DNA of 64,000 nucleotides from Amorphochlora amoebiformis (Eukaryota; Cercozoa; Chlorarachniophyceae). Made by a program: the position numbers and the translations under genes. The notes beneath the pieces are model-generated. The model was not told the origin of the DNA, ran no database searches, and saw only the letters and a list, made by a program, of their open reading frames with translations. Positions 31,478 through 63,919 of this stretch are shown here, one piece after another. The stretch is from NCBI GenBank assembly GCA_054601695.1, contig BAAHQB010000040.1:930001-994000 (forward strand). Direction: 5' to 3'. Within the stretch, counting starts at the first letter, position 1. Each line of letters begins with the position of its first letter.

Positions 31478-31609
31478 GAGATTTCCTCGGGGGGGGGAGA
31501 TAGGGTACACGTGCCCATCAACGAGAGGTTAAGGGTGAGGGAAAAGGATATCGTAAGGGGGGGGTGGGGGGAGAGGAAGGTGCGCTTGGGGGGGGGGGAA
31601 GAAGCGAAG
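31478..31609 (+). CDS. Candidate exon between nuclease and transporter
   Basis: The acceptor is GGGAATTCTTCCAG (or GAGATAG at 31503) and the donor GTGTTTGC. Open only in phase 0, 44 codons, Gly/Arg/Glu-rich (NERLRVREKDIV). No in-frame ATG. It could be the 5' part of the transporter gene, a fusion link from exon 17, or noncoding promoter sequence with G runs. Confidence 0.35.
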
Positions 31610-31669
31610 GTGTTTGCGTGGGCATATGTGCATATTTATGTTTGCGAATATACATGTGTAGATGTATGT

Positions 31670-31712
<43 letters not shown>

Positions 31713-31796
31713 TCTATATAATAAAAACTCTGTGTTACATATGTACATATGGTATTTGGATATTCATTTGTGTACAACTATATATATATATATATG

Positions 31797-31841
<45 letters not shown>

Positions 31842-32018
31842 CGTACATACATACTCACTAAATGTATTATTTAAGGTGTCCACATTCAAATGGAAATGAG
31901 TGTATAAAGAATATGTATATATACCTATACACATTTATCTATATATCATACATATAGGATTTCACATATTTCTGGAAATATAAATGCATGTAACACATAT
32001 ACATATATATATATATAT

Positions 32019-32063
<45 letters not shown>

Positions 32064-32074
32064 TATATATACAC

Positions 32075-32115
<41 letters not shown>

Positions 32116-32148
32116 ATATGTATATAGAACGAGGAGATACGTGTGTTA

Positions 32149-52476
<20,328 letters not shown>

Positions 52477-52634
52477 ATTTTAACTACTGAATTGCAAACG
52501 CAGTGACTATTACTAATGTCATATTCCGCCCTAAGTTGAATATGTTGTAGCTAGTCAATTTATATCTGTATATATACATCGTAGTACATACGTATATCAA
52601 TATGTACATACGTGCAATGATATAGATAGAACAA

Positions 52635-52718
<84 letters not shown>

Positions 52719-53560
52719 CATATCATGTGACAAACGTGGTATATTCAAGTGTACTGATGATGCGTATTTTAATACACATGCACTAGAACTGGTCAACTTT
52801 CAAAGACTACATGCGGGTATGTACGTACGTACATACTGTGCATCTAGTGTGTGGCTAAAAAAATCTCCACTGTGCATGTATTTGCGTACGTAATCGACAA
52901 TCATTATGCGTACGTACGTATCATGATTGTATCAATATATACATATGTTGTATACGCCCAAGTTCAGTGTGGTTTAGAAACTCTTCACTATACATGTATG
53001 GGGTTGCGTACGTAATCGACAATTTAGTGTGTACGTACGTACCATGATTGTATCTAGTGTATACACCTAAATGTATACCCATGTGCTCGGAGACTACGTC
53101 TGGTACGTACGATACGCATGCACTGTGTGACCGTCACGGTAAATACTAGTAAATTATGTTGTATTGGCATGACATGCATACCATAATTACTTGTGCGCCG
53201 CTTAAGTGCAATCGATCGTACCATGTTGTTTACTAGAATACGTGACTTAGCATGTACTTCATACGTAGCGTGCATTCTCATAGTATACGAAGCTTTAGTG
53301 ATATCGGGTATTGTTAAAGTTCGGTATGTGATATTGAATGTCCGACATACGCATCCATCAATAAGCCTAATGTTAGCCAAAGTTTGCACGGGTCGCAGTC
53401 AGTCGTCAACTAAGCATTGCATGTTGTTATATACATGATATCTGTCGAGTCAACTACCGCATACGAGATCGTCATCGGACAGAAGATTCGGTTAGGTATA
53501 GATAACATCGTATATAAATAGTGTATCAACTACACATATATAAATAAATACAAAAATTGT
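52477..53560. other. Intergenic sequence with TACGTACGTA duplications
   Basis: Mixed-composition DNA. A block of about 125 bp containing GTGCATGTATTTGCGTACGT-type sequence, AATCGACAAT and TACGTACGTA occurs twice (about 52840-52940 and 52965-53060). Open frames on both strands at 53054-53438 have no splice or motif support. Confidence 0.5.
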
Positions 53561-53599
53561 GATATATATATATACATGAAAATATATGCGTAAATATGC

Positions 53600-53745
53600 A
53601 TGATACATTAGATGTGAGACATCTAGATATCTGAGATTTATCAGATATAAGATATGTGTTACCAGCCTAATACCAGGTGAATATGGGTGGCGAGTGGGGT
53701 CAAGTGTGTGACTTCAAATTTGTAGATTCGAGAATTGGGTCGATA
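53600..53745 (+). repeat. Dispersed direct repeat, left copy
   Basis: ATCTAGATATCTGAG-TTTATC, AGATATAAGATATGTGTTAC and GGCGAGTGGGGTCA-GTGTGT recur at 55685-55800 in the same orientation, flanking the inverted repeat. Confidence 0.88.
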
Positions 53746-53859
53746 TTATACATATATATACACATATAGATACATACATGAGTATAAATATACATGTATA
53801 TACATATATATATAGATACGATACGCATCCTTCTTTATCACATGTATTACATTAAATAA

Positions 53860-53904
<45 letters not shown>

Positions 53905-54124
53905 TATATGTATCTAATATATGGCACGACGTATGCGGTGAGCACCATCGTTGTGTTGCCCCAGCATACATACATACATGTATACATGTATATATGTACA
54001 TGTGTACATGCATATACACATATATACATATATATATACACACACATACATATATAAATATATATATATATTATATACGTCCGTGTGTGTGTGTGTGATA
54101 TATATGAGCAACTATTAATGTGTG

Positions 54125-54176
<52 letters not shown>

Positions 54177-54184
54177 TGAATTTC

Positions 54185-54905
54185 CGTGTAGCTCTCGATG
54201 GGGTTTAGGTGTTTTTTGAAATATTGTGAATTTGGATGTATGTAATGCATGCATACCTTACACGTGTGAATAGAGCCCATTTTTATTTATACATAACACA
54301 TACATTTATGATATATCAATATGTAAATGTATGTAACACACATATATATGATATACGTATGTAAAGGTATGTGTTTTTCGGGAGTATTTCTACGTACTTC
54401 CGCTAGTATTCATAGAAAACTTGCTCATATGTACACCTATTCTTATGTGCCGCAGTATTCGGCTTAAATGAATTATTGTAGGATGTAACAAAGATACTTT
54501 TGTCTGTATAACCACGCTACACACCCCCAACATAACCATTTGCATACAAACTCACATCTATGCTCGATATTATTCCCCCCCCCCCCCCCCACAATAGAGA
54601 ACGGAATGGCTGAACAAGTAAGGAAATAGATTGAACATCGGAAAAAAAAACAAAAACAAACATGAACAACGAAACAAGCCTACCTCACCTCAAGGATCCC
54701 GGACACCCCTGGAGATCCACTCTCGCCCAAGATCCGAACATCGCCTGAAGCCAACTCGCCAACCAACAACACTTACACCTTTCAAACCCCACCTGCTCGC
54801 GTTGGGCCGGGTGCCTTGAGAACCGCCAGCCAAGAAATTTAGGATTAGGTAAAAACACCCAAATTCTGAATGCTTTCAGAAGGGTAATGCGTTTTGTCAC
54901 TACTT
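54185..54905 (-). pseudogene. Inverted-repeat left arm with broken copy of secreted-protein exon
   Basis: This arm is the reverse complement of 54955-55670. It contains, on the minus strand, a copy of the exon at 55038-55157. The copy has lost the ATG (the aligned bases read CCCAACGCG) and has TAA where the other arm has TGG in the signal peptide. GTTGTTGGTTGGCGAGTTGG and AGAGTGGATCTCCAGGGGT are shared. An 18-base poly-C run lies at about 54573. Confidence 0.75.
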
Positions 54906-54954
54906 ACGTACCCAGTACCCTGCTTTCCTCCCCTGCGTGACTTGAGCGATACAG

Positions 54955-55670
54955 AGGCGTGACACAACAGTATGTCACTCTGCTGAAGGAACTCAAATTT
55001 CTGGTATTTTTACCTAATTCCAAACCTCTAGCGAGCGATGTCGACCAGCCGTGGTTTGGGTTCGGTGGTGTGGGTGTTGTTGGTTGGCGAGTTGGCTTCA
55101 GGCGATGTTCGGATCTTGGGCGAGAGTGGATCTCCAGGGGTATCCGGGATCCTTGAGGTAGGCTTGTTTCGTTGTTCATGCTTGCTTTTTTCTTTCCGAG
55201 TGTTCGATCTATTTCTTCTCATTGATACGGGGAAAGGATTATATCGTGCGATGAAATTTCCTGTGAATATGGTTACGTAGGCGGTGTGTAACATGTTTCT
55301 ACTGACAAACTGCGGATAAGTTTGTAAACAGATATCGAAATGTGTACAATTTATTGTACTTCGACATATTTTTTAATCGACGCATATACGAAAACTGCAA
55401 TGATATGCACATGTGTACATAAGAATAGGTGTCCATAAGAATACAACTTTTATATCAATACAAGTTTTATGTGAATGCTCTCGAAAGTACATAGAAATGC
55501 TTTAGACATAATACATACATTTACATCTGATATATCATTAGTATATATGTTATGCATAAATAAAAAAAATGTAACCGACACGTGTAAGGTATGTATGTCT
55601 ACATTTGTATACATCTGATTTCATACTATTTCAAAAAACGCCTAAACCCCACCAAGAGCTGCACATAAGT
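54955..55670 (+). repeat. Inverted-repeat right arm
   Basis: Pairs with 54185-54905 over about 700 bp with mismatches. Shared blocks include GGGGTTTAGGCGTTTTTTGA (reverse), ACACCTATTCTTATG and CCTACCTCA-GGATCCCGG. The spacer is only about 50 bp, so a long hairpin could form. Confidence 0.85.
55038..55157 (+). CDS. Secreted protein exon 1 (signal peptide, phase 0 out)
   Basis: ATG to the donor GTAGGC, 40 codons. The hydrophobic core VVWVLLVG follows a short polar start. Confidence 0.6.
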
Positions 55671-55810
55671 TGTACATAAACGATATTAGATATCTAGATA
55701 TCTGAGGTTTATCAGATATAAGATATGTGTTACCAGGTGAACATAGGCGGCGAGTGGGGTCAGGTGTGTGACTTCAAATTCCGCCATAAGGAGAAATTAG
55801 GTTGATATAG

Positions 55811-55845
<35 letters not shown>

Positions 55846-55916
55846 GTGTGTATATGATATGCATCACTTTTTGTAACTGTATGATATGCATCACTTTTTG
55901 TAACATGTTTTATGAA

Positions 55917-55958
<42 letters not shown>

Positions 55959-56036
55959 TATATATATATATATATATATTTGTATATTAGTGGGCATAGA
56001 CTTTTTAAATATATTCCATGTATTTACATATATATA

Positions 56037-56121
<85 letters not shown>

Positions 56122-56124
56122 TGC

Positions 56125-56156
<32 letters not shown>

Positions 56157-56185
56157 ATGTGTGTGTGATGTATACGCACAATTGT

Positions 56186-56225
<40 letters not shown>

Positions 56226-56507
56226 CTTTAATCGAAACGTATATAAATACATGTAATGAGTAGTTGATGTGCATATCTAGTGGCTCATTGTAATAAGTAG
56301 TTGATGTGTATATTTAGTGGCACATTGTGATAAGTAGTTGAGGTGCATATGTAGTCTCACATTGTAATACGTGGTTGATGTGTATATTTAGTGGCGTGCA
56401 GGGAGATGGGCTTCGAATCATACCAACCCTATTGCGGTACATATAACAAAATACATACTGATATATGTATATATATATACATATATATATATAATATATA
56501 TACATAC

Positions 56508-56551
<44 letters not shown>

Positions 56552-56598
56552 CTAGTTATGCTCATGGAGTGGGTAGGGTAGGGGTCAAGAGCCTCTGA
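55038..56598 (+). CDS. Small secreted protein, three exons, 65 residues
   Basis: Exons 55038-55157, 56402-56436 and 56556-56598 join in phase. Exon 1 encodes a signal peptide ([20 protein letters not shown], cleavage near ELASG-D) and a Gly/Ser-rich start of the mature protein; exon 2 encodes [11 protein letters not shown]; exon 3 encodes [13 protein letters not shown] and a TGA stop. The mature protein would be about 43 residues. I recognise no family. Exon 1 lies in the right arm of an inverted repeat whose other arm carries its dead copy. The final TGA abuts a perfect donor-like GTAAGT, which recurs in the satellite that follows, so more exons cannot be excluded. Confidence 0.5.
56402..56436 (+). 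CDS. Secreted protein exon 2 (phase 0 to 2)
   Basis: The acceptor is GTGGCGTGCAG and the donor GTACAT. It encodes [11 protein letters not shown]. Confidence 0.45.
56556..56598 (+). CDS. Secreted protein exon 3 with stop
   Basis: The acceptor is TATAATCTAG in phase 2; the only open phase. Ends CTC TGA directly before GTAAGT. Confidence 0.4.
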
Positions 56599-56604
56599 GT
56601 AAGT

Positions 56605-58195
56605 TAGACCTTTGTAACCTGCCAGTACACCCTCATATTCACTGTCAAGGCACCCCATGCATTGACACTCAAGACATCCCACGTCTTCATTGTCAAGACA
56701 CCCCCGTCTTGACTGTCAAGACACCCCACGTCTTGACTGTCAAGACACCTCACGTCTTGACTGTCAAGACCCACATATTGACTGTCAAGACATCCCACGT
56801 CTTGGCCGTCAAGACACCCCACGTCTTGACTGAATCCACCCATGCGCCCAATGCCACAGTTTGTGAGTAAGTTAGACCTTTGTGTACTGGCAAATACACC
56901 TCACATATTCACTGTCAGGACATCCCACATATTGACTGTCAAGACACCCCACGTCTTGACTGTCAAGACACCTCACGTCTCGACTGTCAAGACACCCCAC
57001 GTCTTGACTGTCAAGACCCACACATTGACTGCCAAGACATCCCACGTCTTGGCCGTCAAGACACCCCACGTCATGACTGAATCCACCCATGCGCCCAATG
57101 CCACAGTTTATGAGTAAGTTAGACCTTTGTAAACTGGCAAATACACCTCACATATTCACTGTCAGGACATCCCACATGTTGACTGTCAAGACATCCCACG
57201 TCTTGACTGTCAAGACATCTCACGTCTTGATTGTCAAGATATCCCACGTCTTGACTGTCAAGACATCTCACGACTTGACTGTCAAGACATCCCACGTCTT
57301 GAATGTCAAGACACCCCACGTCTTGACTGTCAAAACACCCACACATTGACTGTCAAGACATCCCACGTGTTGACCGTCAAGATACCCCACGTCTTGACTG
57401 AAGGCACCCATACGCCCAATGCCACAGTTTGTGAGTAAGTTAGACCTTTGTAATCTGGCAATACACCCACAAATTCACTGTCAGGACATCCCACATATTG
57501 ACTGTCAAGACATCCCACGTCTTGACTGTCAAGACATCTCACGTCTTGATTGTCAAGACATCCCACGTCTTGACTGTCAAGACATCTCACGTCTTGACTG
57601 TCAAGACATCCCACGTCTTGACTGTCAATACATCCCACGTCTTGAATGTCAAGACACCCCACGTCTTGACTGTCAAAACACCCACACATTGACTGTCAAG
57701 ACATCCCACGTGTTGACCGTCAAGATACCCCACGTCTTGACTGAAGGCACCCATACGCCCAATGCCACAGTTTGTGAGTAAGTTAGACCTTTGTAATCTG
57801 GCAATACACCCACAAATTCACTGTCAGGACATCCCACATATTGACTGTCAAGACATCCCACGTCTTGACTGTCAAGACATCTCACGTCTTGACTGTCAAA
57901 ACATCTCACGTCTTGACTGTCAAGACATCTCACGTCTTGACTGTCAAGACATCTCACGTCTTGACTACCCCACGTCTTGATTGTCAAGACATCTCACGTC
58001 TTGACTGTCAAGATACCCCACGTCTTGACTGTCAAGACATACCACGTCTTAGCTGTCAAGACATCTCACGTCTTGACTGTCAAGACATCTCACGTCTTGA
58101 CTGTCAAGACACCCCACGTCTTGACTGTCAAGACACCCACACATTGACTGTCAAGATATTCCACGCCTTCACTGTCAAGACAACCATATGCCCAA
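56605..58195 (+). repeat. Satellite of 24-bp dyad units with higher-order repeat
   Basis: About 60 copies of a unit such as GTCAAGACATCCCACG then TCTTGACT. GTCAAGAC and GTCTTGAC are inverted repeats, so each unit is palindromic around its centre. Every 250-340 bp the array is interrupted by GAGTAAGTTAGACCTTTGTA then CTGGCAA-TACACC (56598, 56862, 57111, 57431, 57774). 24 is a multiple of 3, so both strands are open without being coding. Confidence 0.95.
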
Positions 58196-58224
58196 TGCCA
58201 GAGTTTGGCATGAGAGCTTATGGG

Positions 58225-58258
58225 CTTAGAGTTAGTTAGGGTTAGGGTTAGGGTGAGG
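58225..58258 (+). repeat. Short TTAGGG run at the satellite's end
   Basis: TTAGTTAGGGTTAGGGTTAG then GGTGAGG, 30 bp after the last satellite unit. Confidence 0.85.
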
Positions 58259-58265
58259 ATATCGA

Positions 58266-58353
58266 TTAAGAGCGGTATGGAATACCGTTAGTATCAATTT
58301 GTCGCATACGAGGCACAATTAGGAAATACAGGGGGTATATGACAACAACAGAC
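58266..58353 (-). CDS. Terminal exon of an unresolved minus-strand gene
   Basis: The acceptor is ATATTACATAG in phase 2. It encodes [20 protein letters not shown] then TNGIPYRS and TAA. The first half could be a membrane segment. Upstream exons were not resolved. Confidence 0.45.
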
Positions 58354-58426
58354 CTATGTAATATATATATGTACATATAACTATATGTATATATATATAT
58401 ATGTATACGTATATGTATGTATGTAA

Positions 58427-58458
<32 letters not shown>

Positions 58459-58461
58459 ACA

Positions 58462-58515
<54 letters not shown>

Positions 58516-58553
58516 CATATATATATTATGTATATATATTTATGTGTTAGTGT

Positions 58554-58595
<42 letters not shown>

Positions 58596-58739
58596 GGACA
58601 ATATCTGTAAAGTATCAACTTACATTCATATATAAAAATTTATGCATATATATACATATATAAATATAATATAAATATACATAAATATATATATATATAT
58701 ATACATATATACAGATATACATGAAAACATGCAACATGC

Positions 58740-58965
58740 ATAAAGTGCATATCTATAGATAAACCTTAATAGTAACACAACATACATAAAGTACATATCT
58801 ATAGGTAAACCTATCGACAAGTAATAGTAATACAAAATACATAAAGTACATTTCTACAGGTAAATCTATCACAAGTACATATCTATAGGTAAATCTATCA
58901 CAAGCAATAGAGCATGCATGATGCATACAGTACATATCCATAGGTGCATCTATCAACAGAAAAAG
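58740..58965. repeat. Tandem array of about 55 bp, 4-5 copies
   Basis: ACATAAAGTACATATCTATA then GGTAAA-CTATC-ACAAG-AATAG recurs. On the minus strand it reads as hydrophobic peptide. It could be another exon-edge array of the minus-strand gene, but no matching exon was found. Confidence 0.8.
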
Positions 58966-59053
58966 CTTGATAGTCGCGTATAACATACATTGCTCAAAGG
59001 GAACACAAGGGTATATATTTTAATATATAGTATATATATCATGTATATATGTA

Positions 59054-59098
<45 letters not shown>

Positions 59099-59185
59099 TA
59101 TATGTATATCTATATGTATAATATTTGTACTATATATATATATATATATAATATATATATATATTATATATATGTGATATATATG

Positions 59186-59216
<31 letters not shown>

Positions 59217-59259
59217 ATGTAGGAATATATGTATGTGTAACATTTAAACATATATACAA

Positions 59260-60130
59260 CATGTATATAAATATTCTAAGTATCTATGCGCACGATACAG
59301 TAACATATATATAAATATTCTAAATGTATATGTGTATCATAGAGTAACATATATATATATATATATACATGTATATGTAGGAAAAAGTAACATGTACATA
59401 TAAATATTGTAAATATGTATGTGTATCATAGAGTAGCATATATATGTATATGTAGGATAAAGTAACATATACATATAAATATTCTAAATATGTATATGTA
59501 TCATAGACTAACATGTATATAAACATTATAAATATGTATATTTAGGATAAAGTAATATATATATATTATAATATTCTAAATATGTATGTCTATGATAGAG
59601 TAACATATGTATAAACAATACAAATATGTATATGTATGATAAAGCACATATCATAAATATTCTAAAATATATATGTGTATGATAGGGTTACATGTATATA
59701 AACATTATAAATATGTATATGTAGGATAAAGTAATATATATATATATATATATATAATACTCTAAATATGTATGCGTATGACAAAGTAACATATATATAA
59801 ACGATATATGTATATGTAGGATAAAGTAACATATACATAATACATTCTAAATATGTATGTGTATGATAAACTAACATATACATAAACATTATAAATATGT
59901 ATATCTAGGATAAAATAACACGTATGTGTATAATATTCTAAATATGTATGTCTATGATAAAGCAACATCTACATAAACATTATACATATTTAGATGTAGG
60001 CTAAAGTAACACATATATATAATATTCTAAATACATATTTCTATAATAGAGTAACATAATATATAAATATGTATGTTAATGCTAAGTAACGTATATATAT
60101 ATATATATAATATTCTAAATATGTATGTAT
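59260..60130 (+). repeat. Array of acceptor-region copies before the exon at 60140
   Basis: Units of 60-80 bp contain ATAATATTCTAAATATGTAT then GTGTATGATAGAGTAACATA and a related GTAGGATAAAGTAACA. The end, ATGTATATGATAGAG, is the working acceptor of the next exon. About 10-12 units. Confidence 0.88.
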
Positions 60131-60139
60131 ATGATAGAG

Positions 60140-60247
60140 TTCTCCCCAAACGACTTGACGAATGTCATGGAATATTCGGTCCCACAGCACGCCACAAATG
60201 TCTCAGGGTCAATGGTACCCACCTACCTACGCATCAAATACAACTGA
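60140..60247 (+). CDS. Terminal exon of an unresolved plus-strand gene
   Basis: The acceptor is TATGATAGAG in phase 0. 35 codons and TGA. It encodes FSPNDLTNVMEYSVPQHATN then VSGSMVPTYLRIKYN, beta-strand-like. Upstream exons must lie beyond the array and were not found. Family unknown. Confidence 0.5.
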   Translation, partial: FSPNDLTNVMEYSVPQHATNVSGSMVPTYLRIKYN

Positions 60248-60549
60248 TTACAAACTTATTATCAACACATACATACATAATATATATAATATATATGTAT
60301 ATATATAGATGATATATATATATAGATGTATACTGTTATATATTTATGAAATATGGAATGATCCGAAACACTGCATAACAGTTTTTGGCAAAAGAGATGA
60401 ATATAAGTATGCAGATAGCTGTTTATCGAAATCTACATAACGATGGTACTATTTGTGTACCTACGTATGTATGTCTACAAACTGGAAATCCATGATGCAA
60501 GAAAGCTAAAACTATATGTATAAGTAAATACTTATGTCTAATATATATC

Positions 60550-60585
60550 TAATATATATCTACGCACACATATATTATATAATAC

Positions 60586-60639
<54 letters not shown>

Positions 60640-60801
60640 CTATATATATATATATACAAATGTACAATTTAAATATGAAATTGTATATGTATATATACAT
60701 ATAACTATATATTATATATATGCACATATAAAAAAATATATATATATACTATATACATATAGATATATATATATATGGGCATATATGTATATATAAATAT
60801 G

Positions 60802-60843
<42 letters not shown>

Positions 60844-60907
60844 CGGATTCATGTACATATATGTATATATGTATGAAAGCATTATTCGTGTACATATAAC
60901 ATCATCT

Positions 60908-60938
<31 letters not shown>

Positions 60939-61000
60939 ATACATATACATATATATGTATACATATATATATATATACATATATATATATATTGATATTT
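60550..61000. repeat. (TA)n-rich sequence
   Basis: Mixed TA/CA microsatellite, no coding island seen. Confidence 0.85.
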
Positions 61001-61004
61001 TATC

Positions 61005-61440
61005 GTCGTGCGTGGCATAGTTGGAGTGTGCGTGACAAGGTAGGTATCTGTACTCTAAGACAGGCTTCAGATACCTATGCCCGAGATCCTTAGAGATCCA
61101 GGAGATCGCTCAGGGATTACCTTGCCGGCAGTACCCGGTAGTACCCGGTTGTACCGGGATTCCAAATATACCGTGACATAATATAACGTTACGCCATGTC
61201 ACGCTTCCGGAACTTTCCCGAAGATTCGAGTGTGTTCGAGAAGTTGGAACGTTCCTATTAGTGTCGAATGAGGTGTCTGGGAAGTTCTGTTTATCATTGG
61301 TCATAAGCCGATACTCCACTACCCCAAACGGACAACACCCAAGCCTGGAGTACTATACCACTAAGCTACCCGAGTTTATGACATAAACTACAACATATTA
61401 CCAAAGGACCGGATCTATTAACAGCCTGCCGGAACACTCA
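61005..61440 (-). mobile_element. Possible tRNA-derived SINE, copy 2 (minus)
   Basis: Read on the minus strand it has GGGTAGCTTAGTGGTATAGT, matching a tRNA A box, then CCGTTTGG, CTTATGACCAATGAT, TAGGAACGTTCCAACTTCTC and GGGTACTACCGGGTACTGCC. The body matches 20280-20560. Confidence 0.5.
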
Positions 61441-61676
61441 GAATAACATTTATTTATTATACATGTGTATATATGTGTATATATATATGTATATATATGT
61501 ATGTGTATGTATGTATACACATATGTATGTATGCATGTGTATACATATATGTACACATACATGTATATGTATGTGTATATGTATATGTATGTATACATAC
61601 ATATATATACATGTATATGTATGTATACATACATATATGTACATATATATATATAAAGGTAAAAAGGTGTACTTAG

Positions 61677-61721
61677 AATGCACAAACGATACGTCCAAAA
61701 CTCAACACACGTGCCCGAAAA
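61677..61721 (+). CDS. Membrane-protein exon, Cys-containing (phase 1 to 1)
   Basis: The acceptor is GTGTACTTAG and the donor GTACTG. It encodes [14 protein letters not shown], an ectodomain-like segment with an N-glycosylation site (NDT). The phase fits the TM exon at 62973. Confidence 0.4.
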
Positions 61722-61860
61722 GTACTGTTACCTACACATATACAATATATACATATAATCTTTATATAATATACATATATATATATACATATATTACATG
61801 TATATATATATATATACGTGCAACATATCTCTTACAGATATATATATGTATATGTATATA

Positions 61861-61903
<43 letters not shown>

Positions 61904-62039
61904 GTCTTGAATCTTAGAGGGTATAAACTTATATCTATCTCCCTTAAACATTTCTTAACTATATCTCAAACATTTGTTAACTATATCTATCTCCCTTAAA
62001 CATTTCTTAACTATATCTATCTCCCACGGCCTCTTTCTT

Positions 62040-62545
62040 TCACTCCCTTAATCTCTCTTTCTCTTTTTCTCTCTTTTTCCCCCTCTTTCTCCCTCTCTTT
62101 TCCCCTCTTTGTCTCTCTCTTCTCTCCCTCTTCTCCTTTTTATCTCTTCTTTGCTTGTTTTTTCCCTCTTTTCTCTCTTTTCTCTTGCTTCATCCTCCTC
62201 TTCTCTCTCTTTTTTTCTCTTTTTCTCTCTTTTCTTTCTCTTTCTCTCTTTTTCTCTCTTCTCTGTCTTCTTTACTTTATTTCTCTCTCTCTCTTTCTCT
62301 GTTTCTCTGTTTCTCTCTATCTCTCTCTCTTTCTCTGTTTCTCTCTTTCTCTCTATCTCTCTCTCTTTCTCTCCTTTTCTCTCCATCTCTCTCTTTCTCT
62401 CGGTTTCACACTCTTTCTCTATGTTTTTCCTGTTTGTTCCTATCTCTTTCCCTCTCTCTCTTTCTCTCTCTCTCAATCTGTCTTTCTTGTGTATCAGTGT
62501 ATCTCTATCTTTTTCTCTCTTTCCCTCGCTCTACATTTTCATCTT
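62040..62545 (+). repeat. 500-bp (CT)n polypyrimidine tract
   Basis: CTCTCTTTCTCT with variants. Frames on both strands are open (Ser-Leu-Phe; Glu-Arg-Lys) but low complexity. It may belong to an intron whose acceptor is 62972. Confidence 0.92.
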
Positions 62546-62573
62546 AGTAAATGTCTTTCTCTTCTTTTCAATA

Positions 62574-62615
<42 letters not shown>

Positions 62616-62621
62616 CTATAC

Positions 62622-62652
<31 letters not shown>

Positions 62653-62674
62653 TATGCATATATGTACATATGTA

Positions 62675-62755
<81 letters not shown>

Positions 62756-62758
62756 CAC

Positions 62759-62889
<131 letters not shown>

Positions 62890-62972
62890 TTACATACGTA
62901 TATAGATATATAGATATACATATATATTTATATATATATATACAAATATATATATATATATGTTAACATTAG

Positions 62973-63071
62973 GTCTGGGTGAGCAAATGATTGGAGTAGT
63001 AATATCGATTTTGCTTTTGGCTATATGCTGTTTACCCTGCATATATGCTTCCACGCGCTATATTCGAACAG
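62973..63071 (+). CDS. Transmembrane exon (phase 1 to 1)
   Basis: The acceptor is GTTAACATTAG and the donor GTCTTACA. 33 residues: LGEQ, then a hydrophobic Cys-rich segment MIGVVISILLLAICCLPCIY, then ASTRYIRT. The positive tail suggests a type I single-pass membrane protein with the preceding exon at 61677. The rest of the gene was not resolved; it probably continues right of the window. Confidence 0.6.
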
Positions 63072-63385
63072 GTCTTACATACATACGTACATACCATGCG
63101 CATATGTAGATACTCAGGTCTTACACATATACGTATATATCATGCACTTATATAAATAAAGAGACCTTACATACATGCGTACATATCATGCATTTATATA
63201 GATAAACAATCCTTACATACATACGTGCATACCATGCACTTATATAAATGAAGAGGTCTTACATACGTACGTACATACCGTGCACTTATATAGATAAACA
63301 GGTCTTACATACATACGTATATACCATGCACTTATATAGATAAACAGGTCTTACATACATACGTATGTAGATAAATATATACATA
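63072..63385 (+). repeat. Downstream array from the TM exon's donor edge
   Basis: AACAGGTCTTACATACATAC then GTACATACCATGCACTTATA then TAGATA recurs about 7 times, 45-60 bp apart. It copies ACAG|GTCTTACATAC, the exon end and donor. Confidence 0.9.
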
Positions 63386-63589
63386 TATGTATATATATAT
63401 AACAGGTCATTATCAGACGTGATTATTCTCAAGCGCCTGTTACTGTCCATGTACCCATACGTACATTATATGCAATTATATATATAAATAGGTCATTACA
63501 TATCATATATATATGTATTATATATATATCTATATGTATTTATACATACGTACATATATACATTATACTTATATAGATAAACATGTCTT

Positions 63590-63860
63590 ACATGTGCATA
63601 CCATGCGCAGTGGTATAGTAGATGGTTGTCCAGAGTTCGATTCAATTCCGTTTGGATTATGACGAATGATTATTGATAACTTCTTGCGGTAGTCGGATAC
63701 TTCCTTTCTTCCTCCGGAACCGTATGGGTTCCGAGAATATTCTGGGTTCCGAGTATTGTGCTACTGCTCGTATACTCTGAGGAACTGACGGTAGTCTAGC
63801 CAGCCGCAACGTAGTTAACTAGCTATAGCTTCCGCGCTAGCTCTACATGCTGTAACAGTG
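63590..63860 (+). mobile_element. Possible tRNA-derived SINE, copy 3
   Basis: GCGCAGTGGTATAGTAGATG then GTTGTCCAGAGTTCGATTC resembles tRNA A and B boxes. It then shares CCGTTTGGATTATGACGAAT and GATTATTGATAAC with the other two copies, and GGTTCCGAGAATATTCTGGG with the GAA/TTC-rich body. Confidence 0.5.
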
Positions 63861-63882
63861 TATATATATTTATTTATGTTAT

Positions 63883-63919
<37 letters not shown>

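Noticed and set aside
53054-53438. Overlapping 81- and 111-codon frames on opposite strands
   Set aside because: No signal peptide, motif or joining splice sites; both could be chance frames in balanced intergenic DNA.
56605-58195. CRISPR-like array
   Set aside because: Eukaryotic context, 24-bp units with no unique spacers, and repeats contiguous; it is a satellite.
62048-62476. Glu-Arg-Lys-rich minus-strand protein
   Set aside because: Low-complexity translation of the (CT)n tract; the plus frame gives an equally long Ser-Leu-Phe frame.
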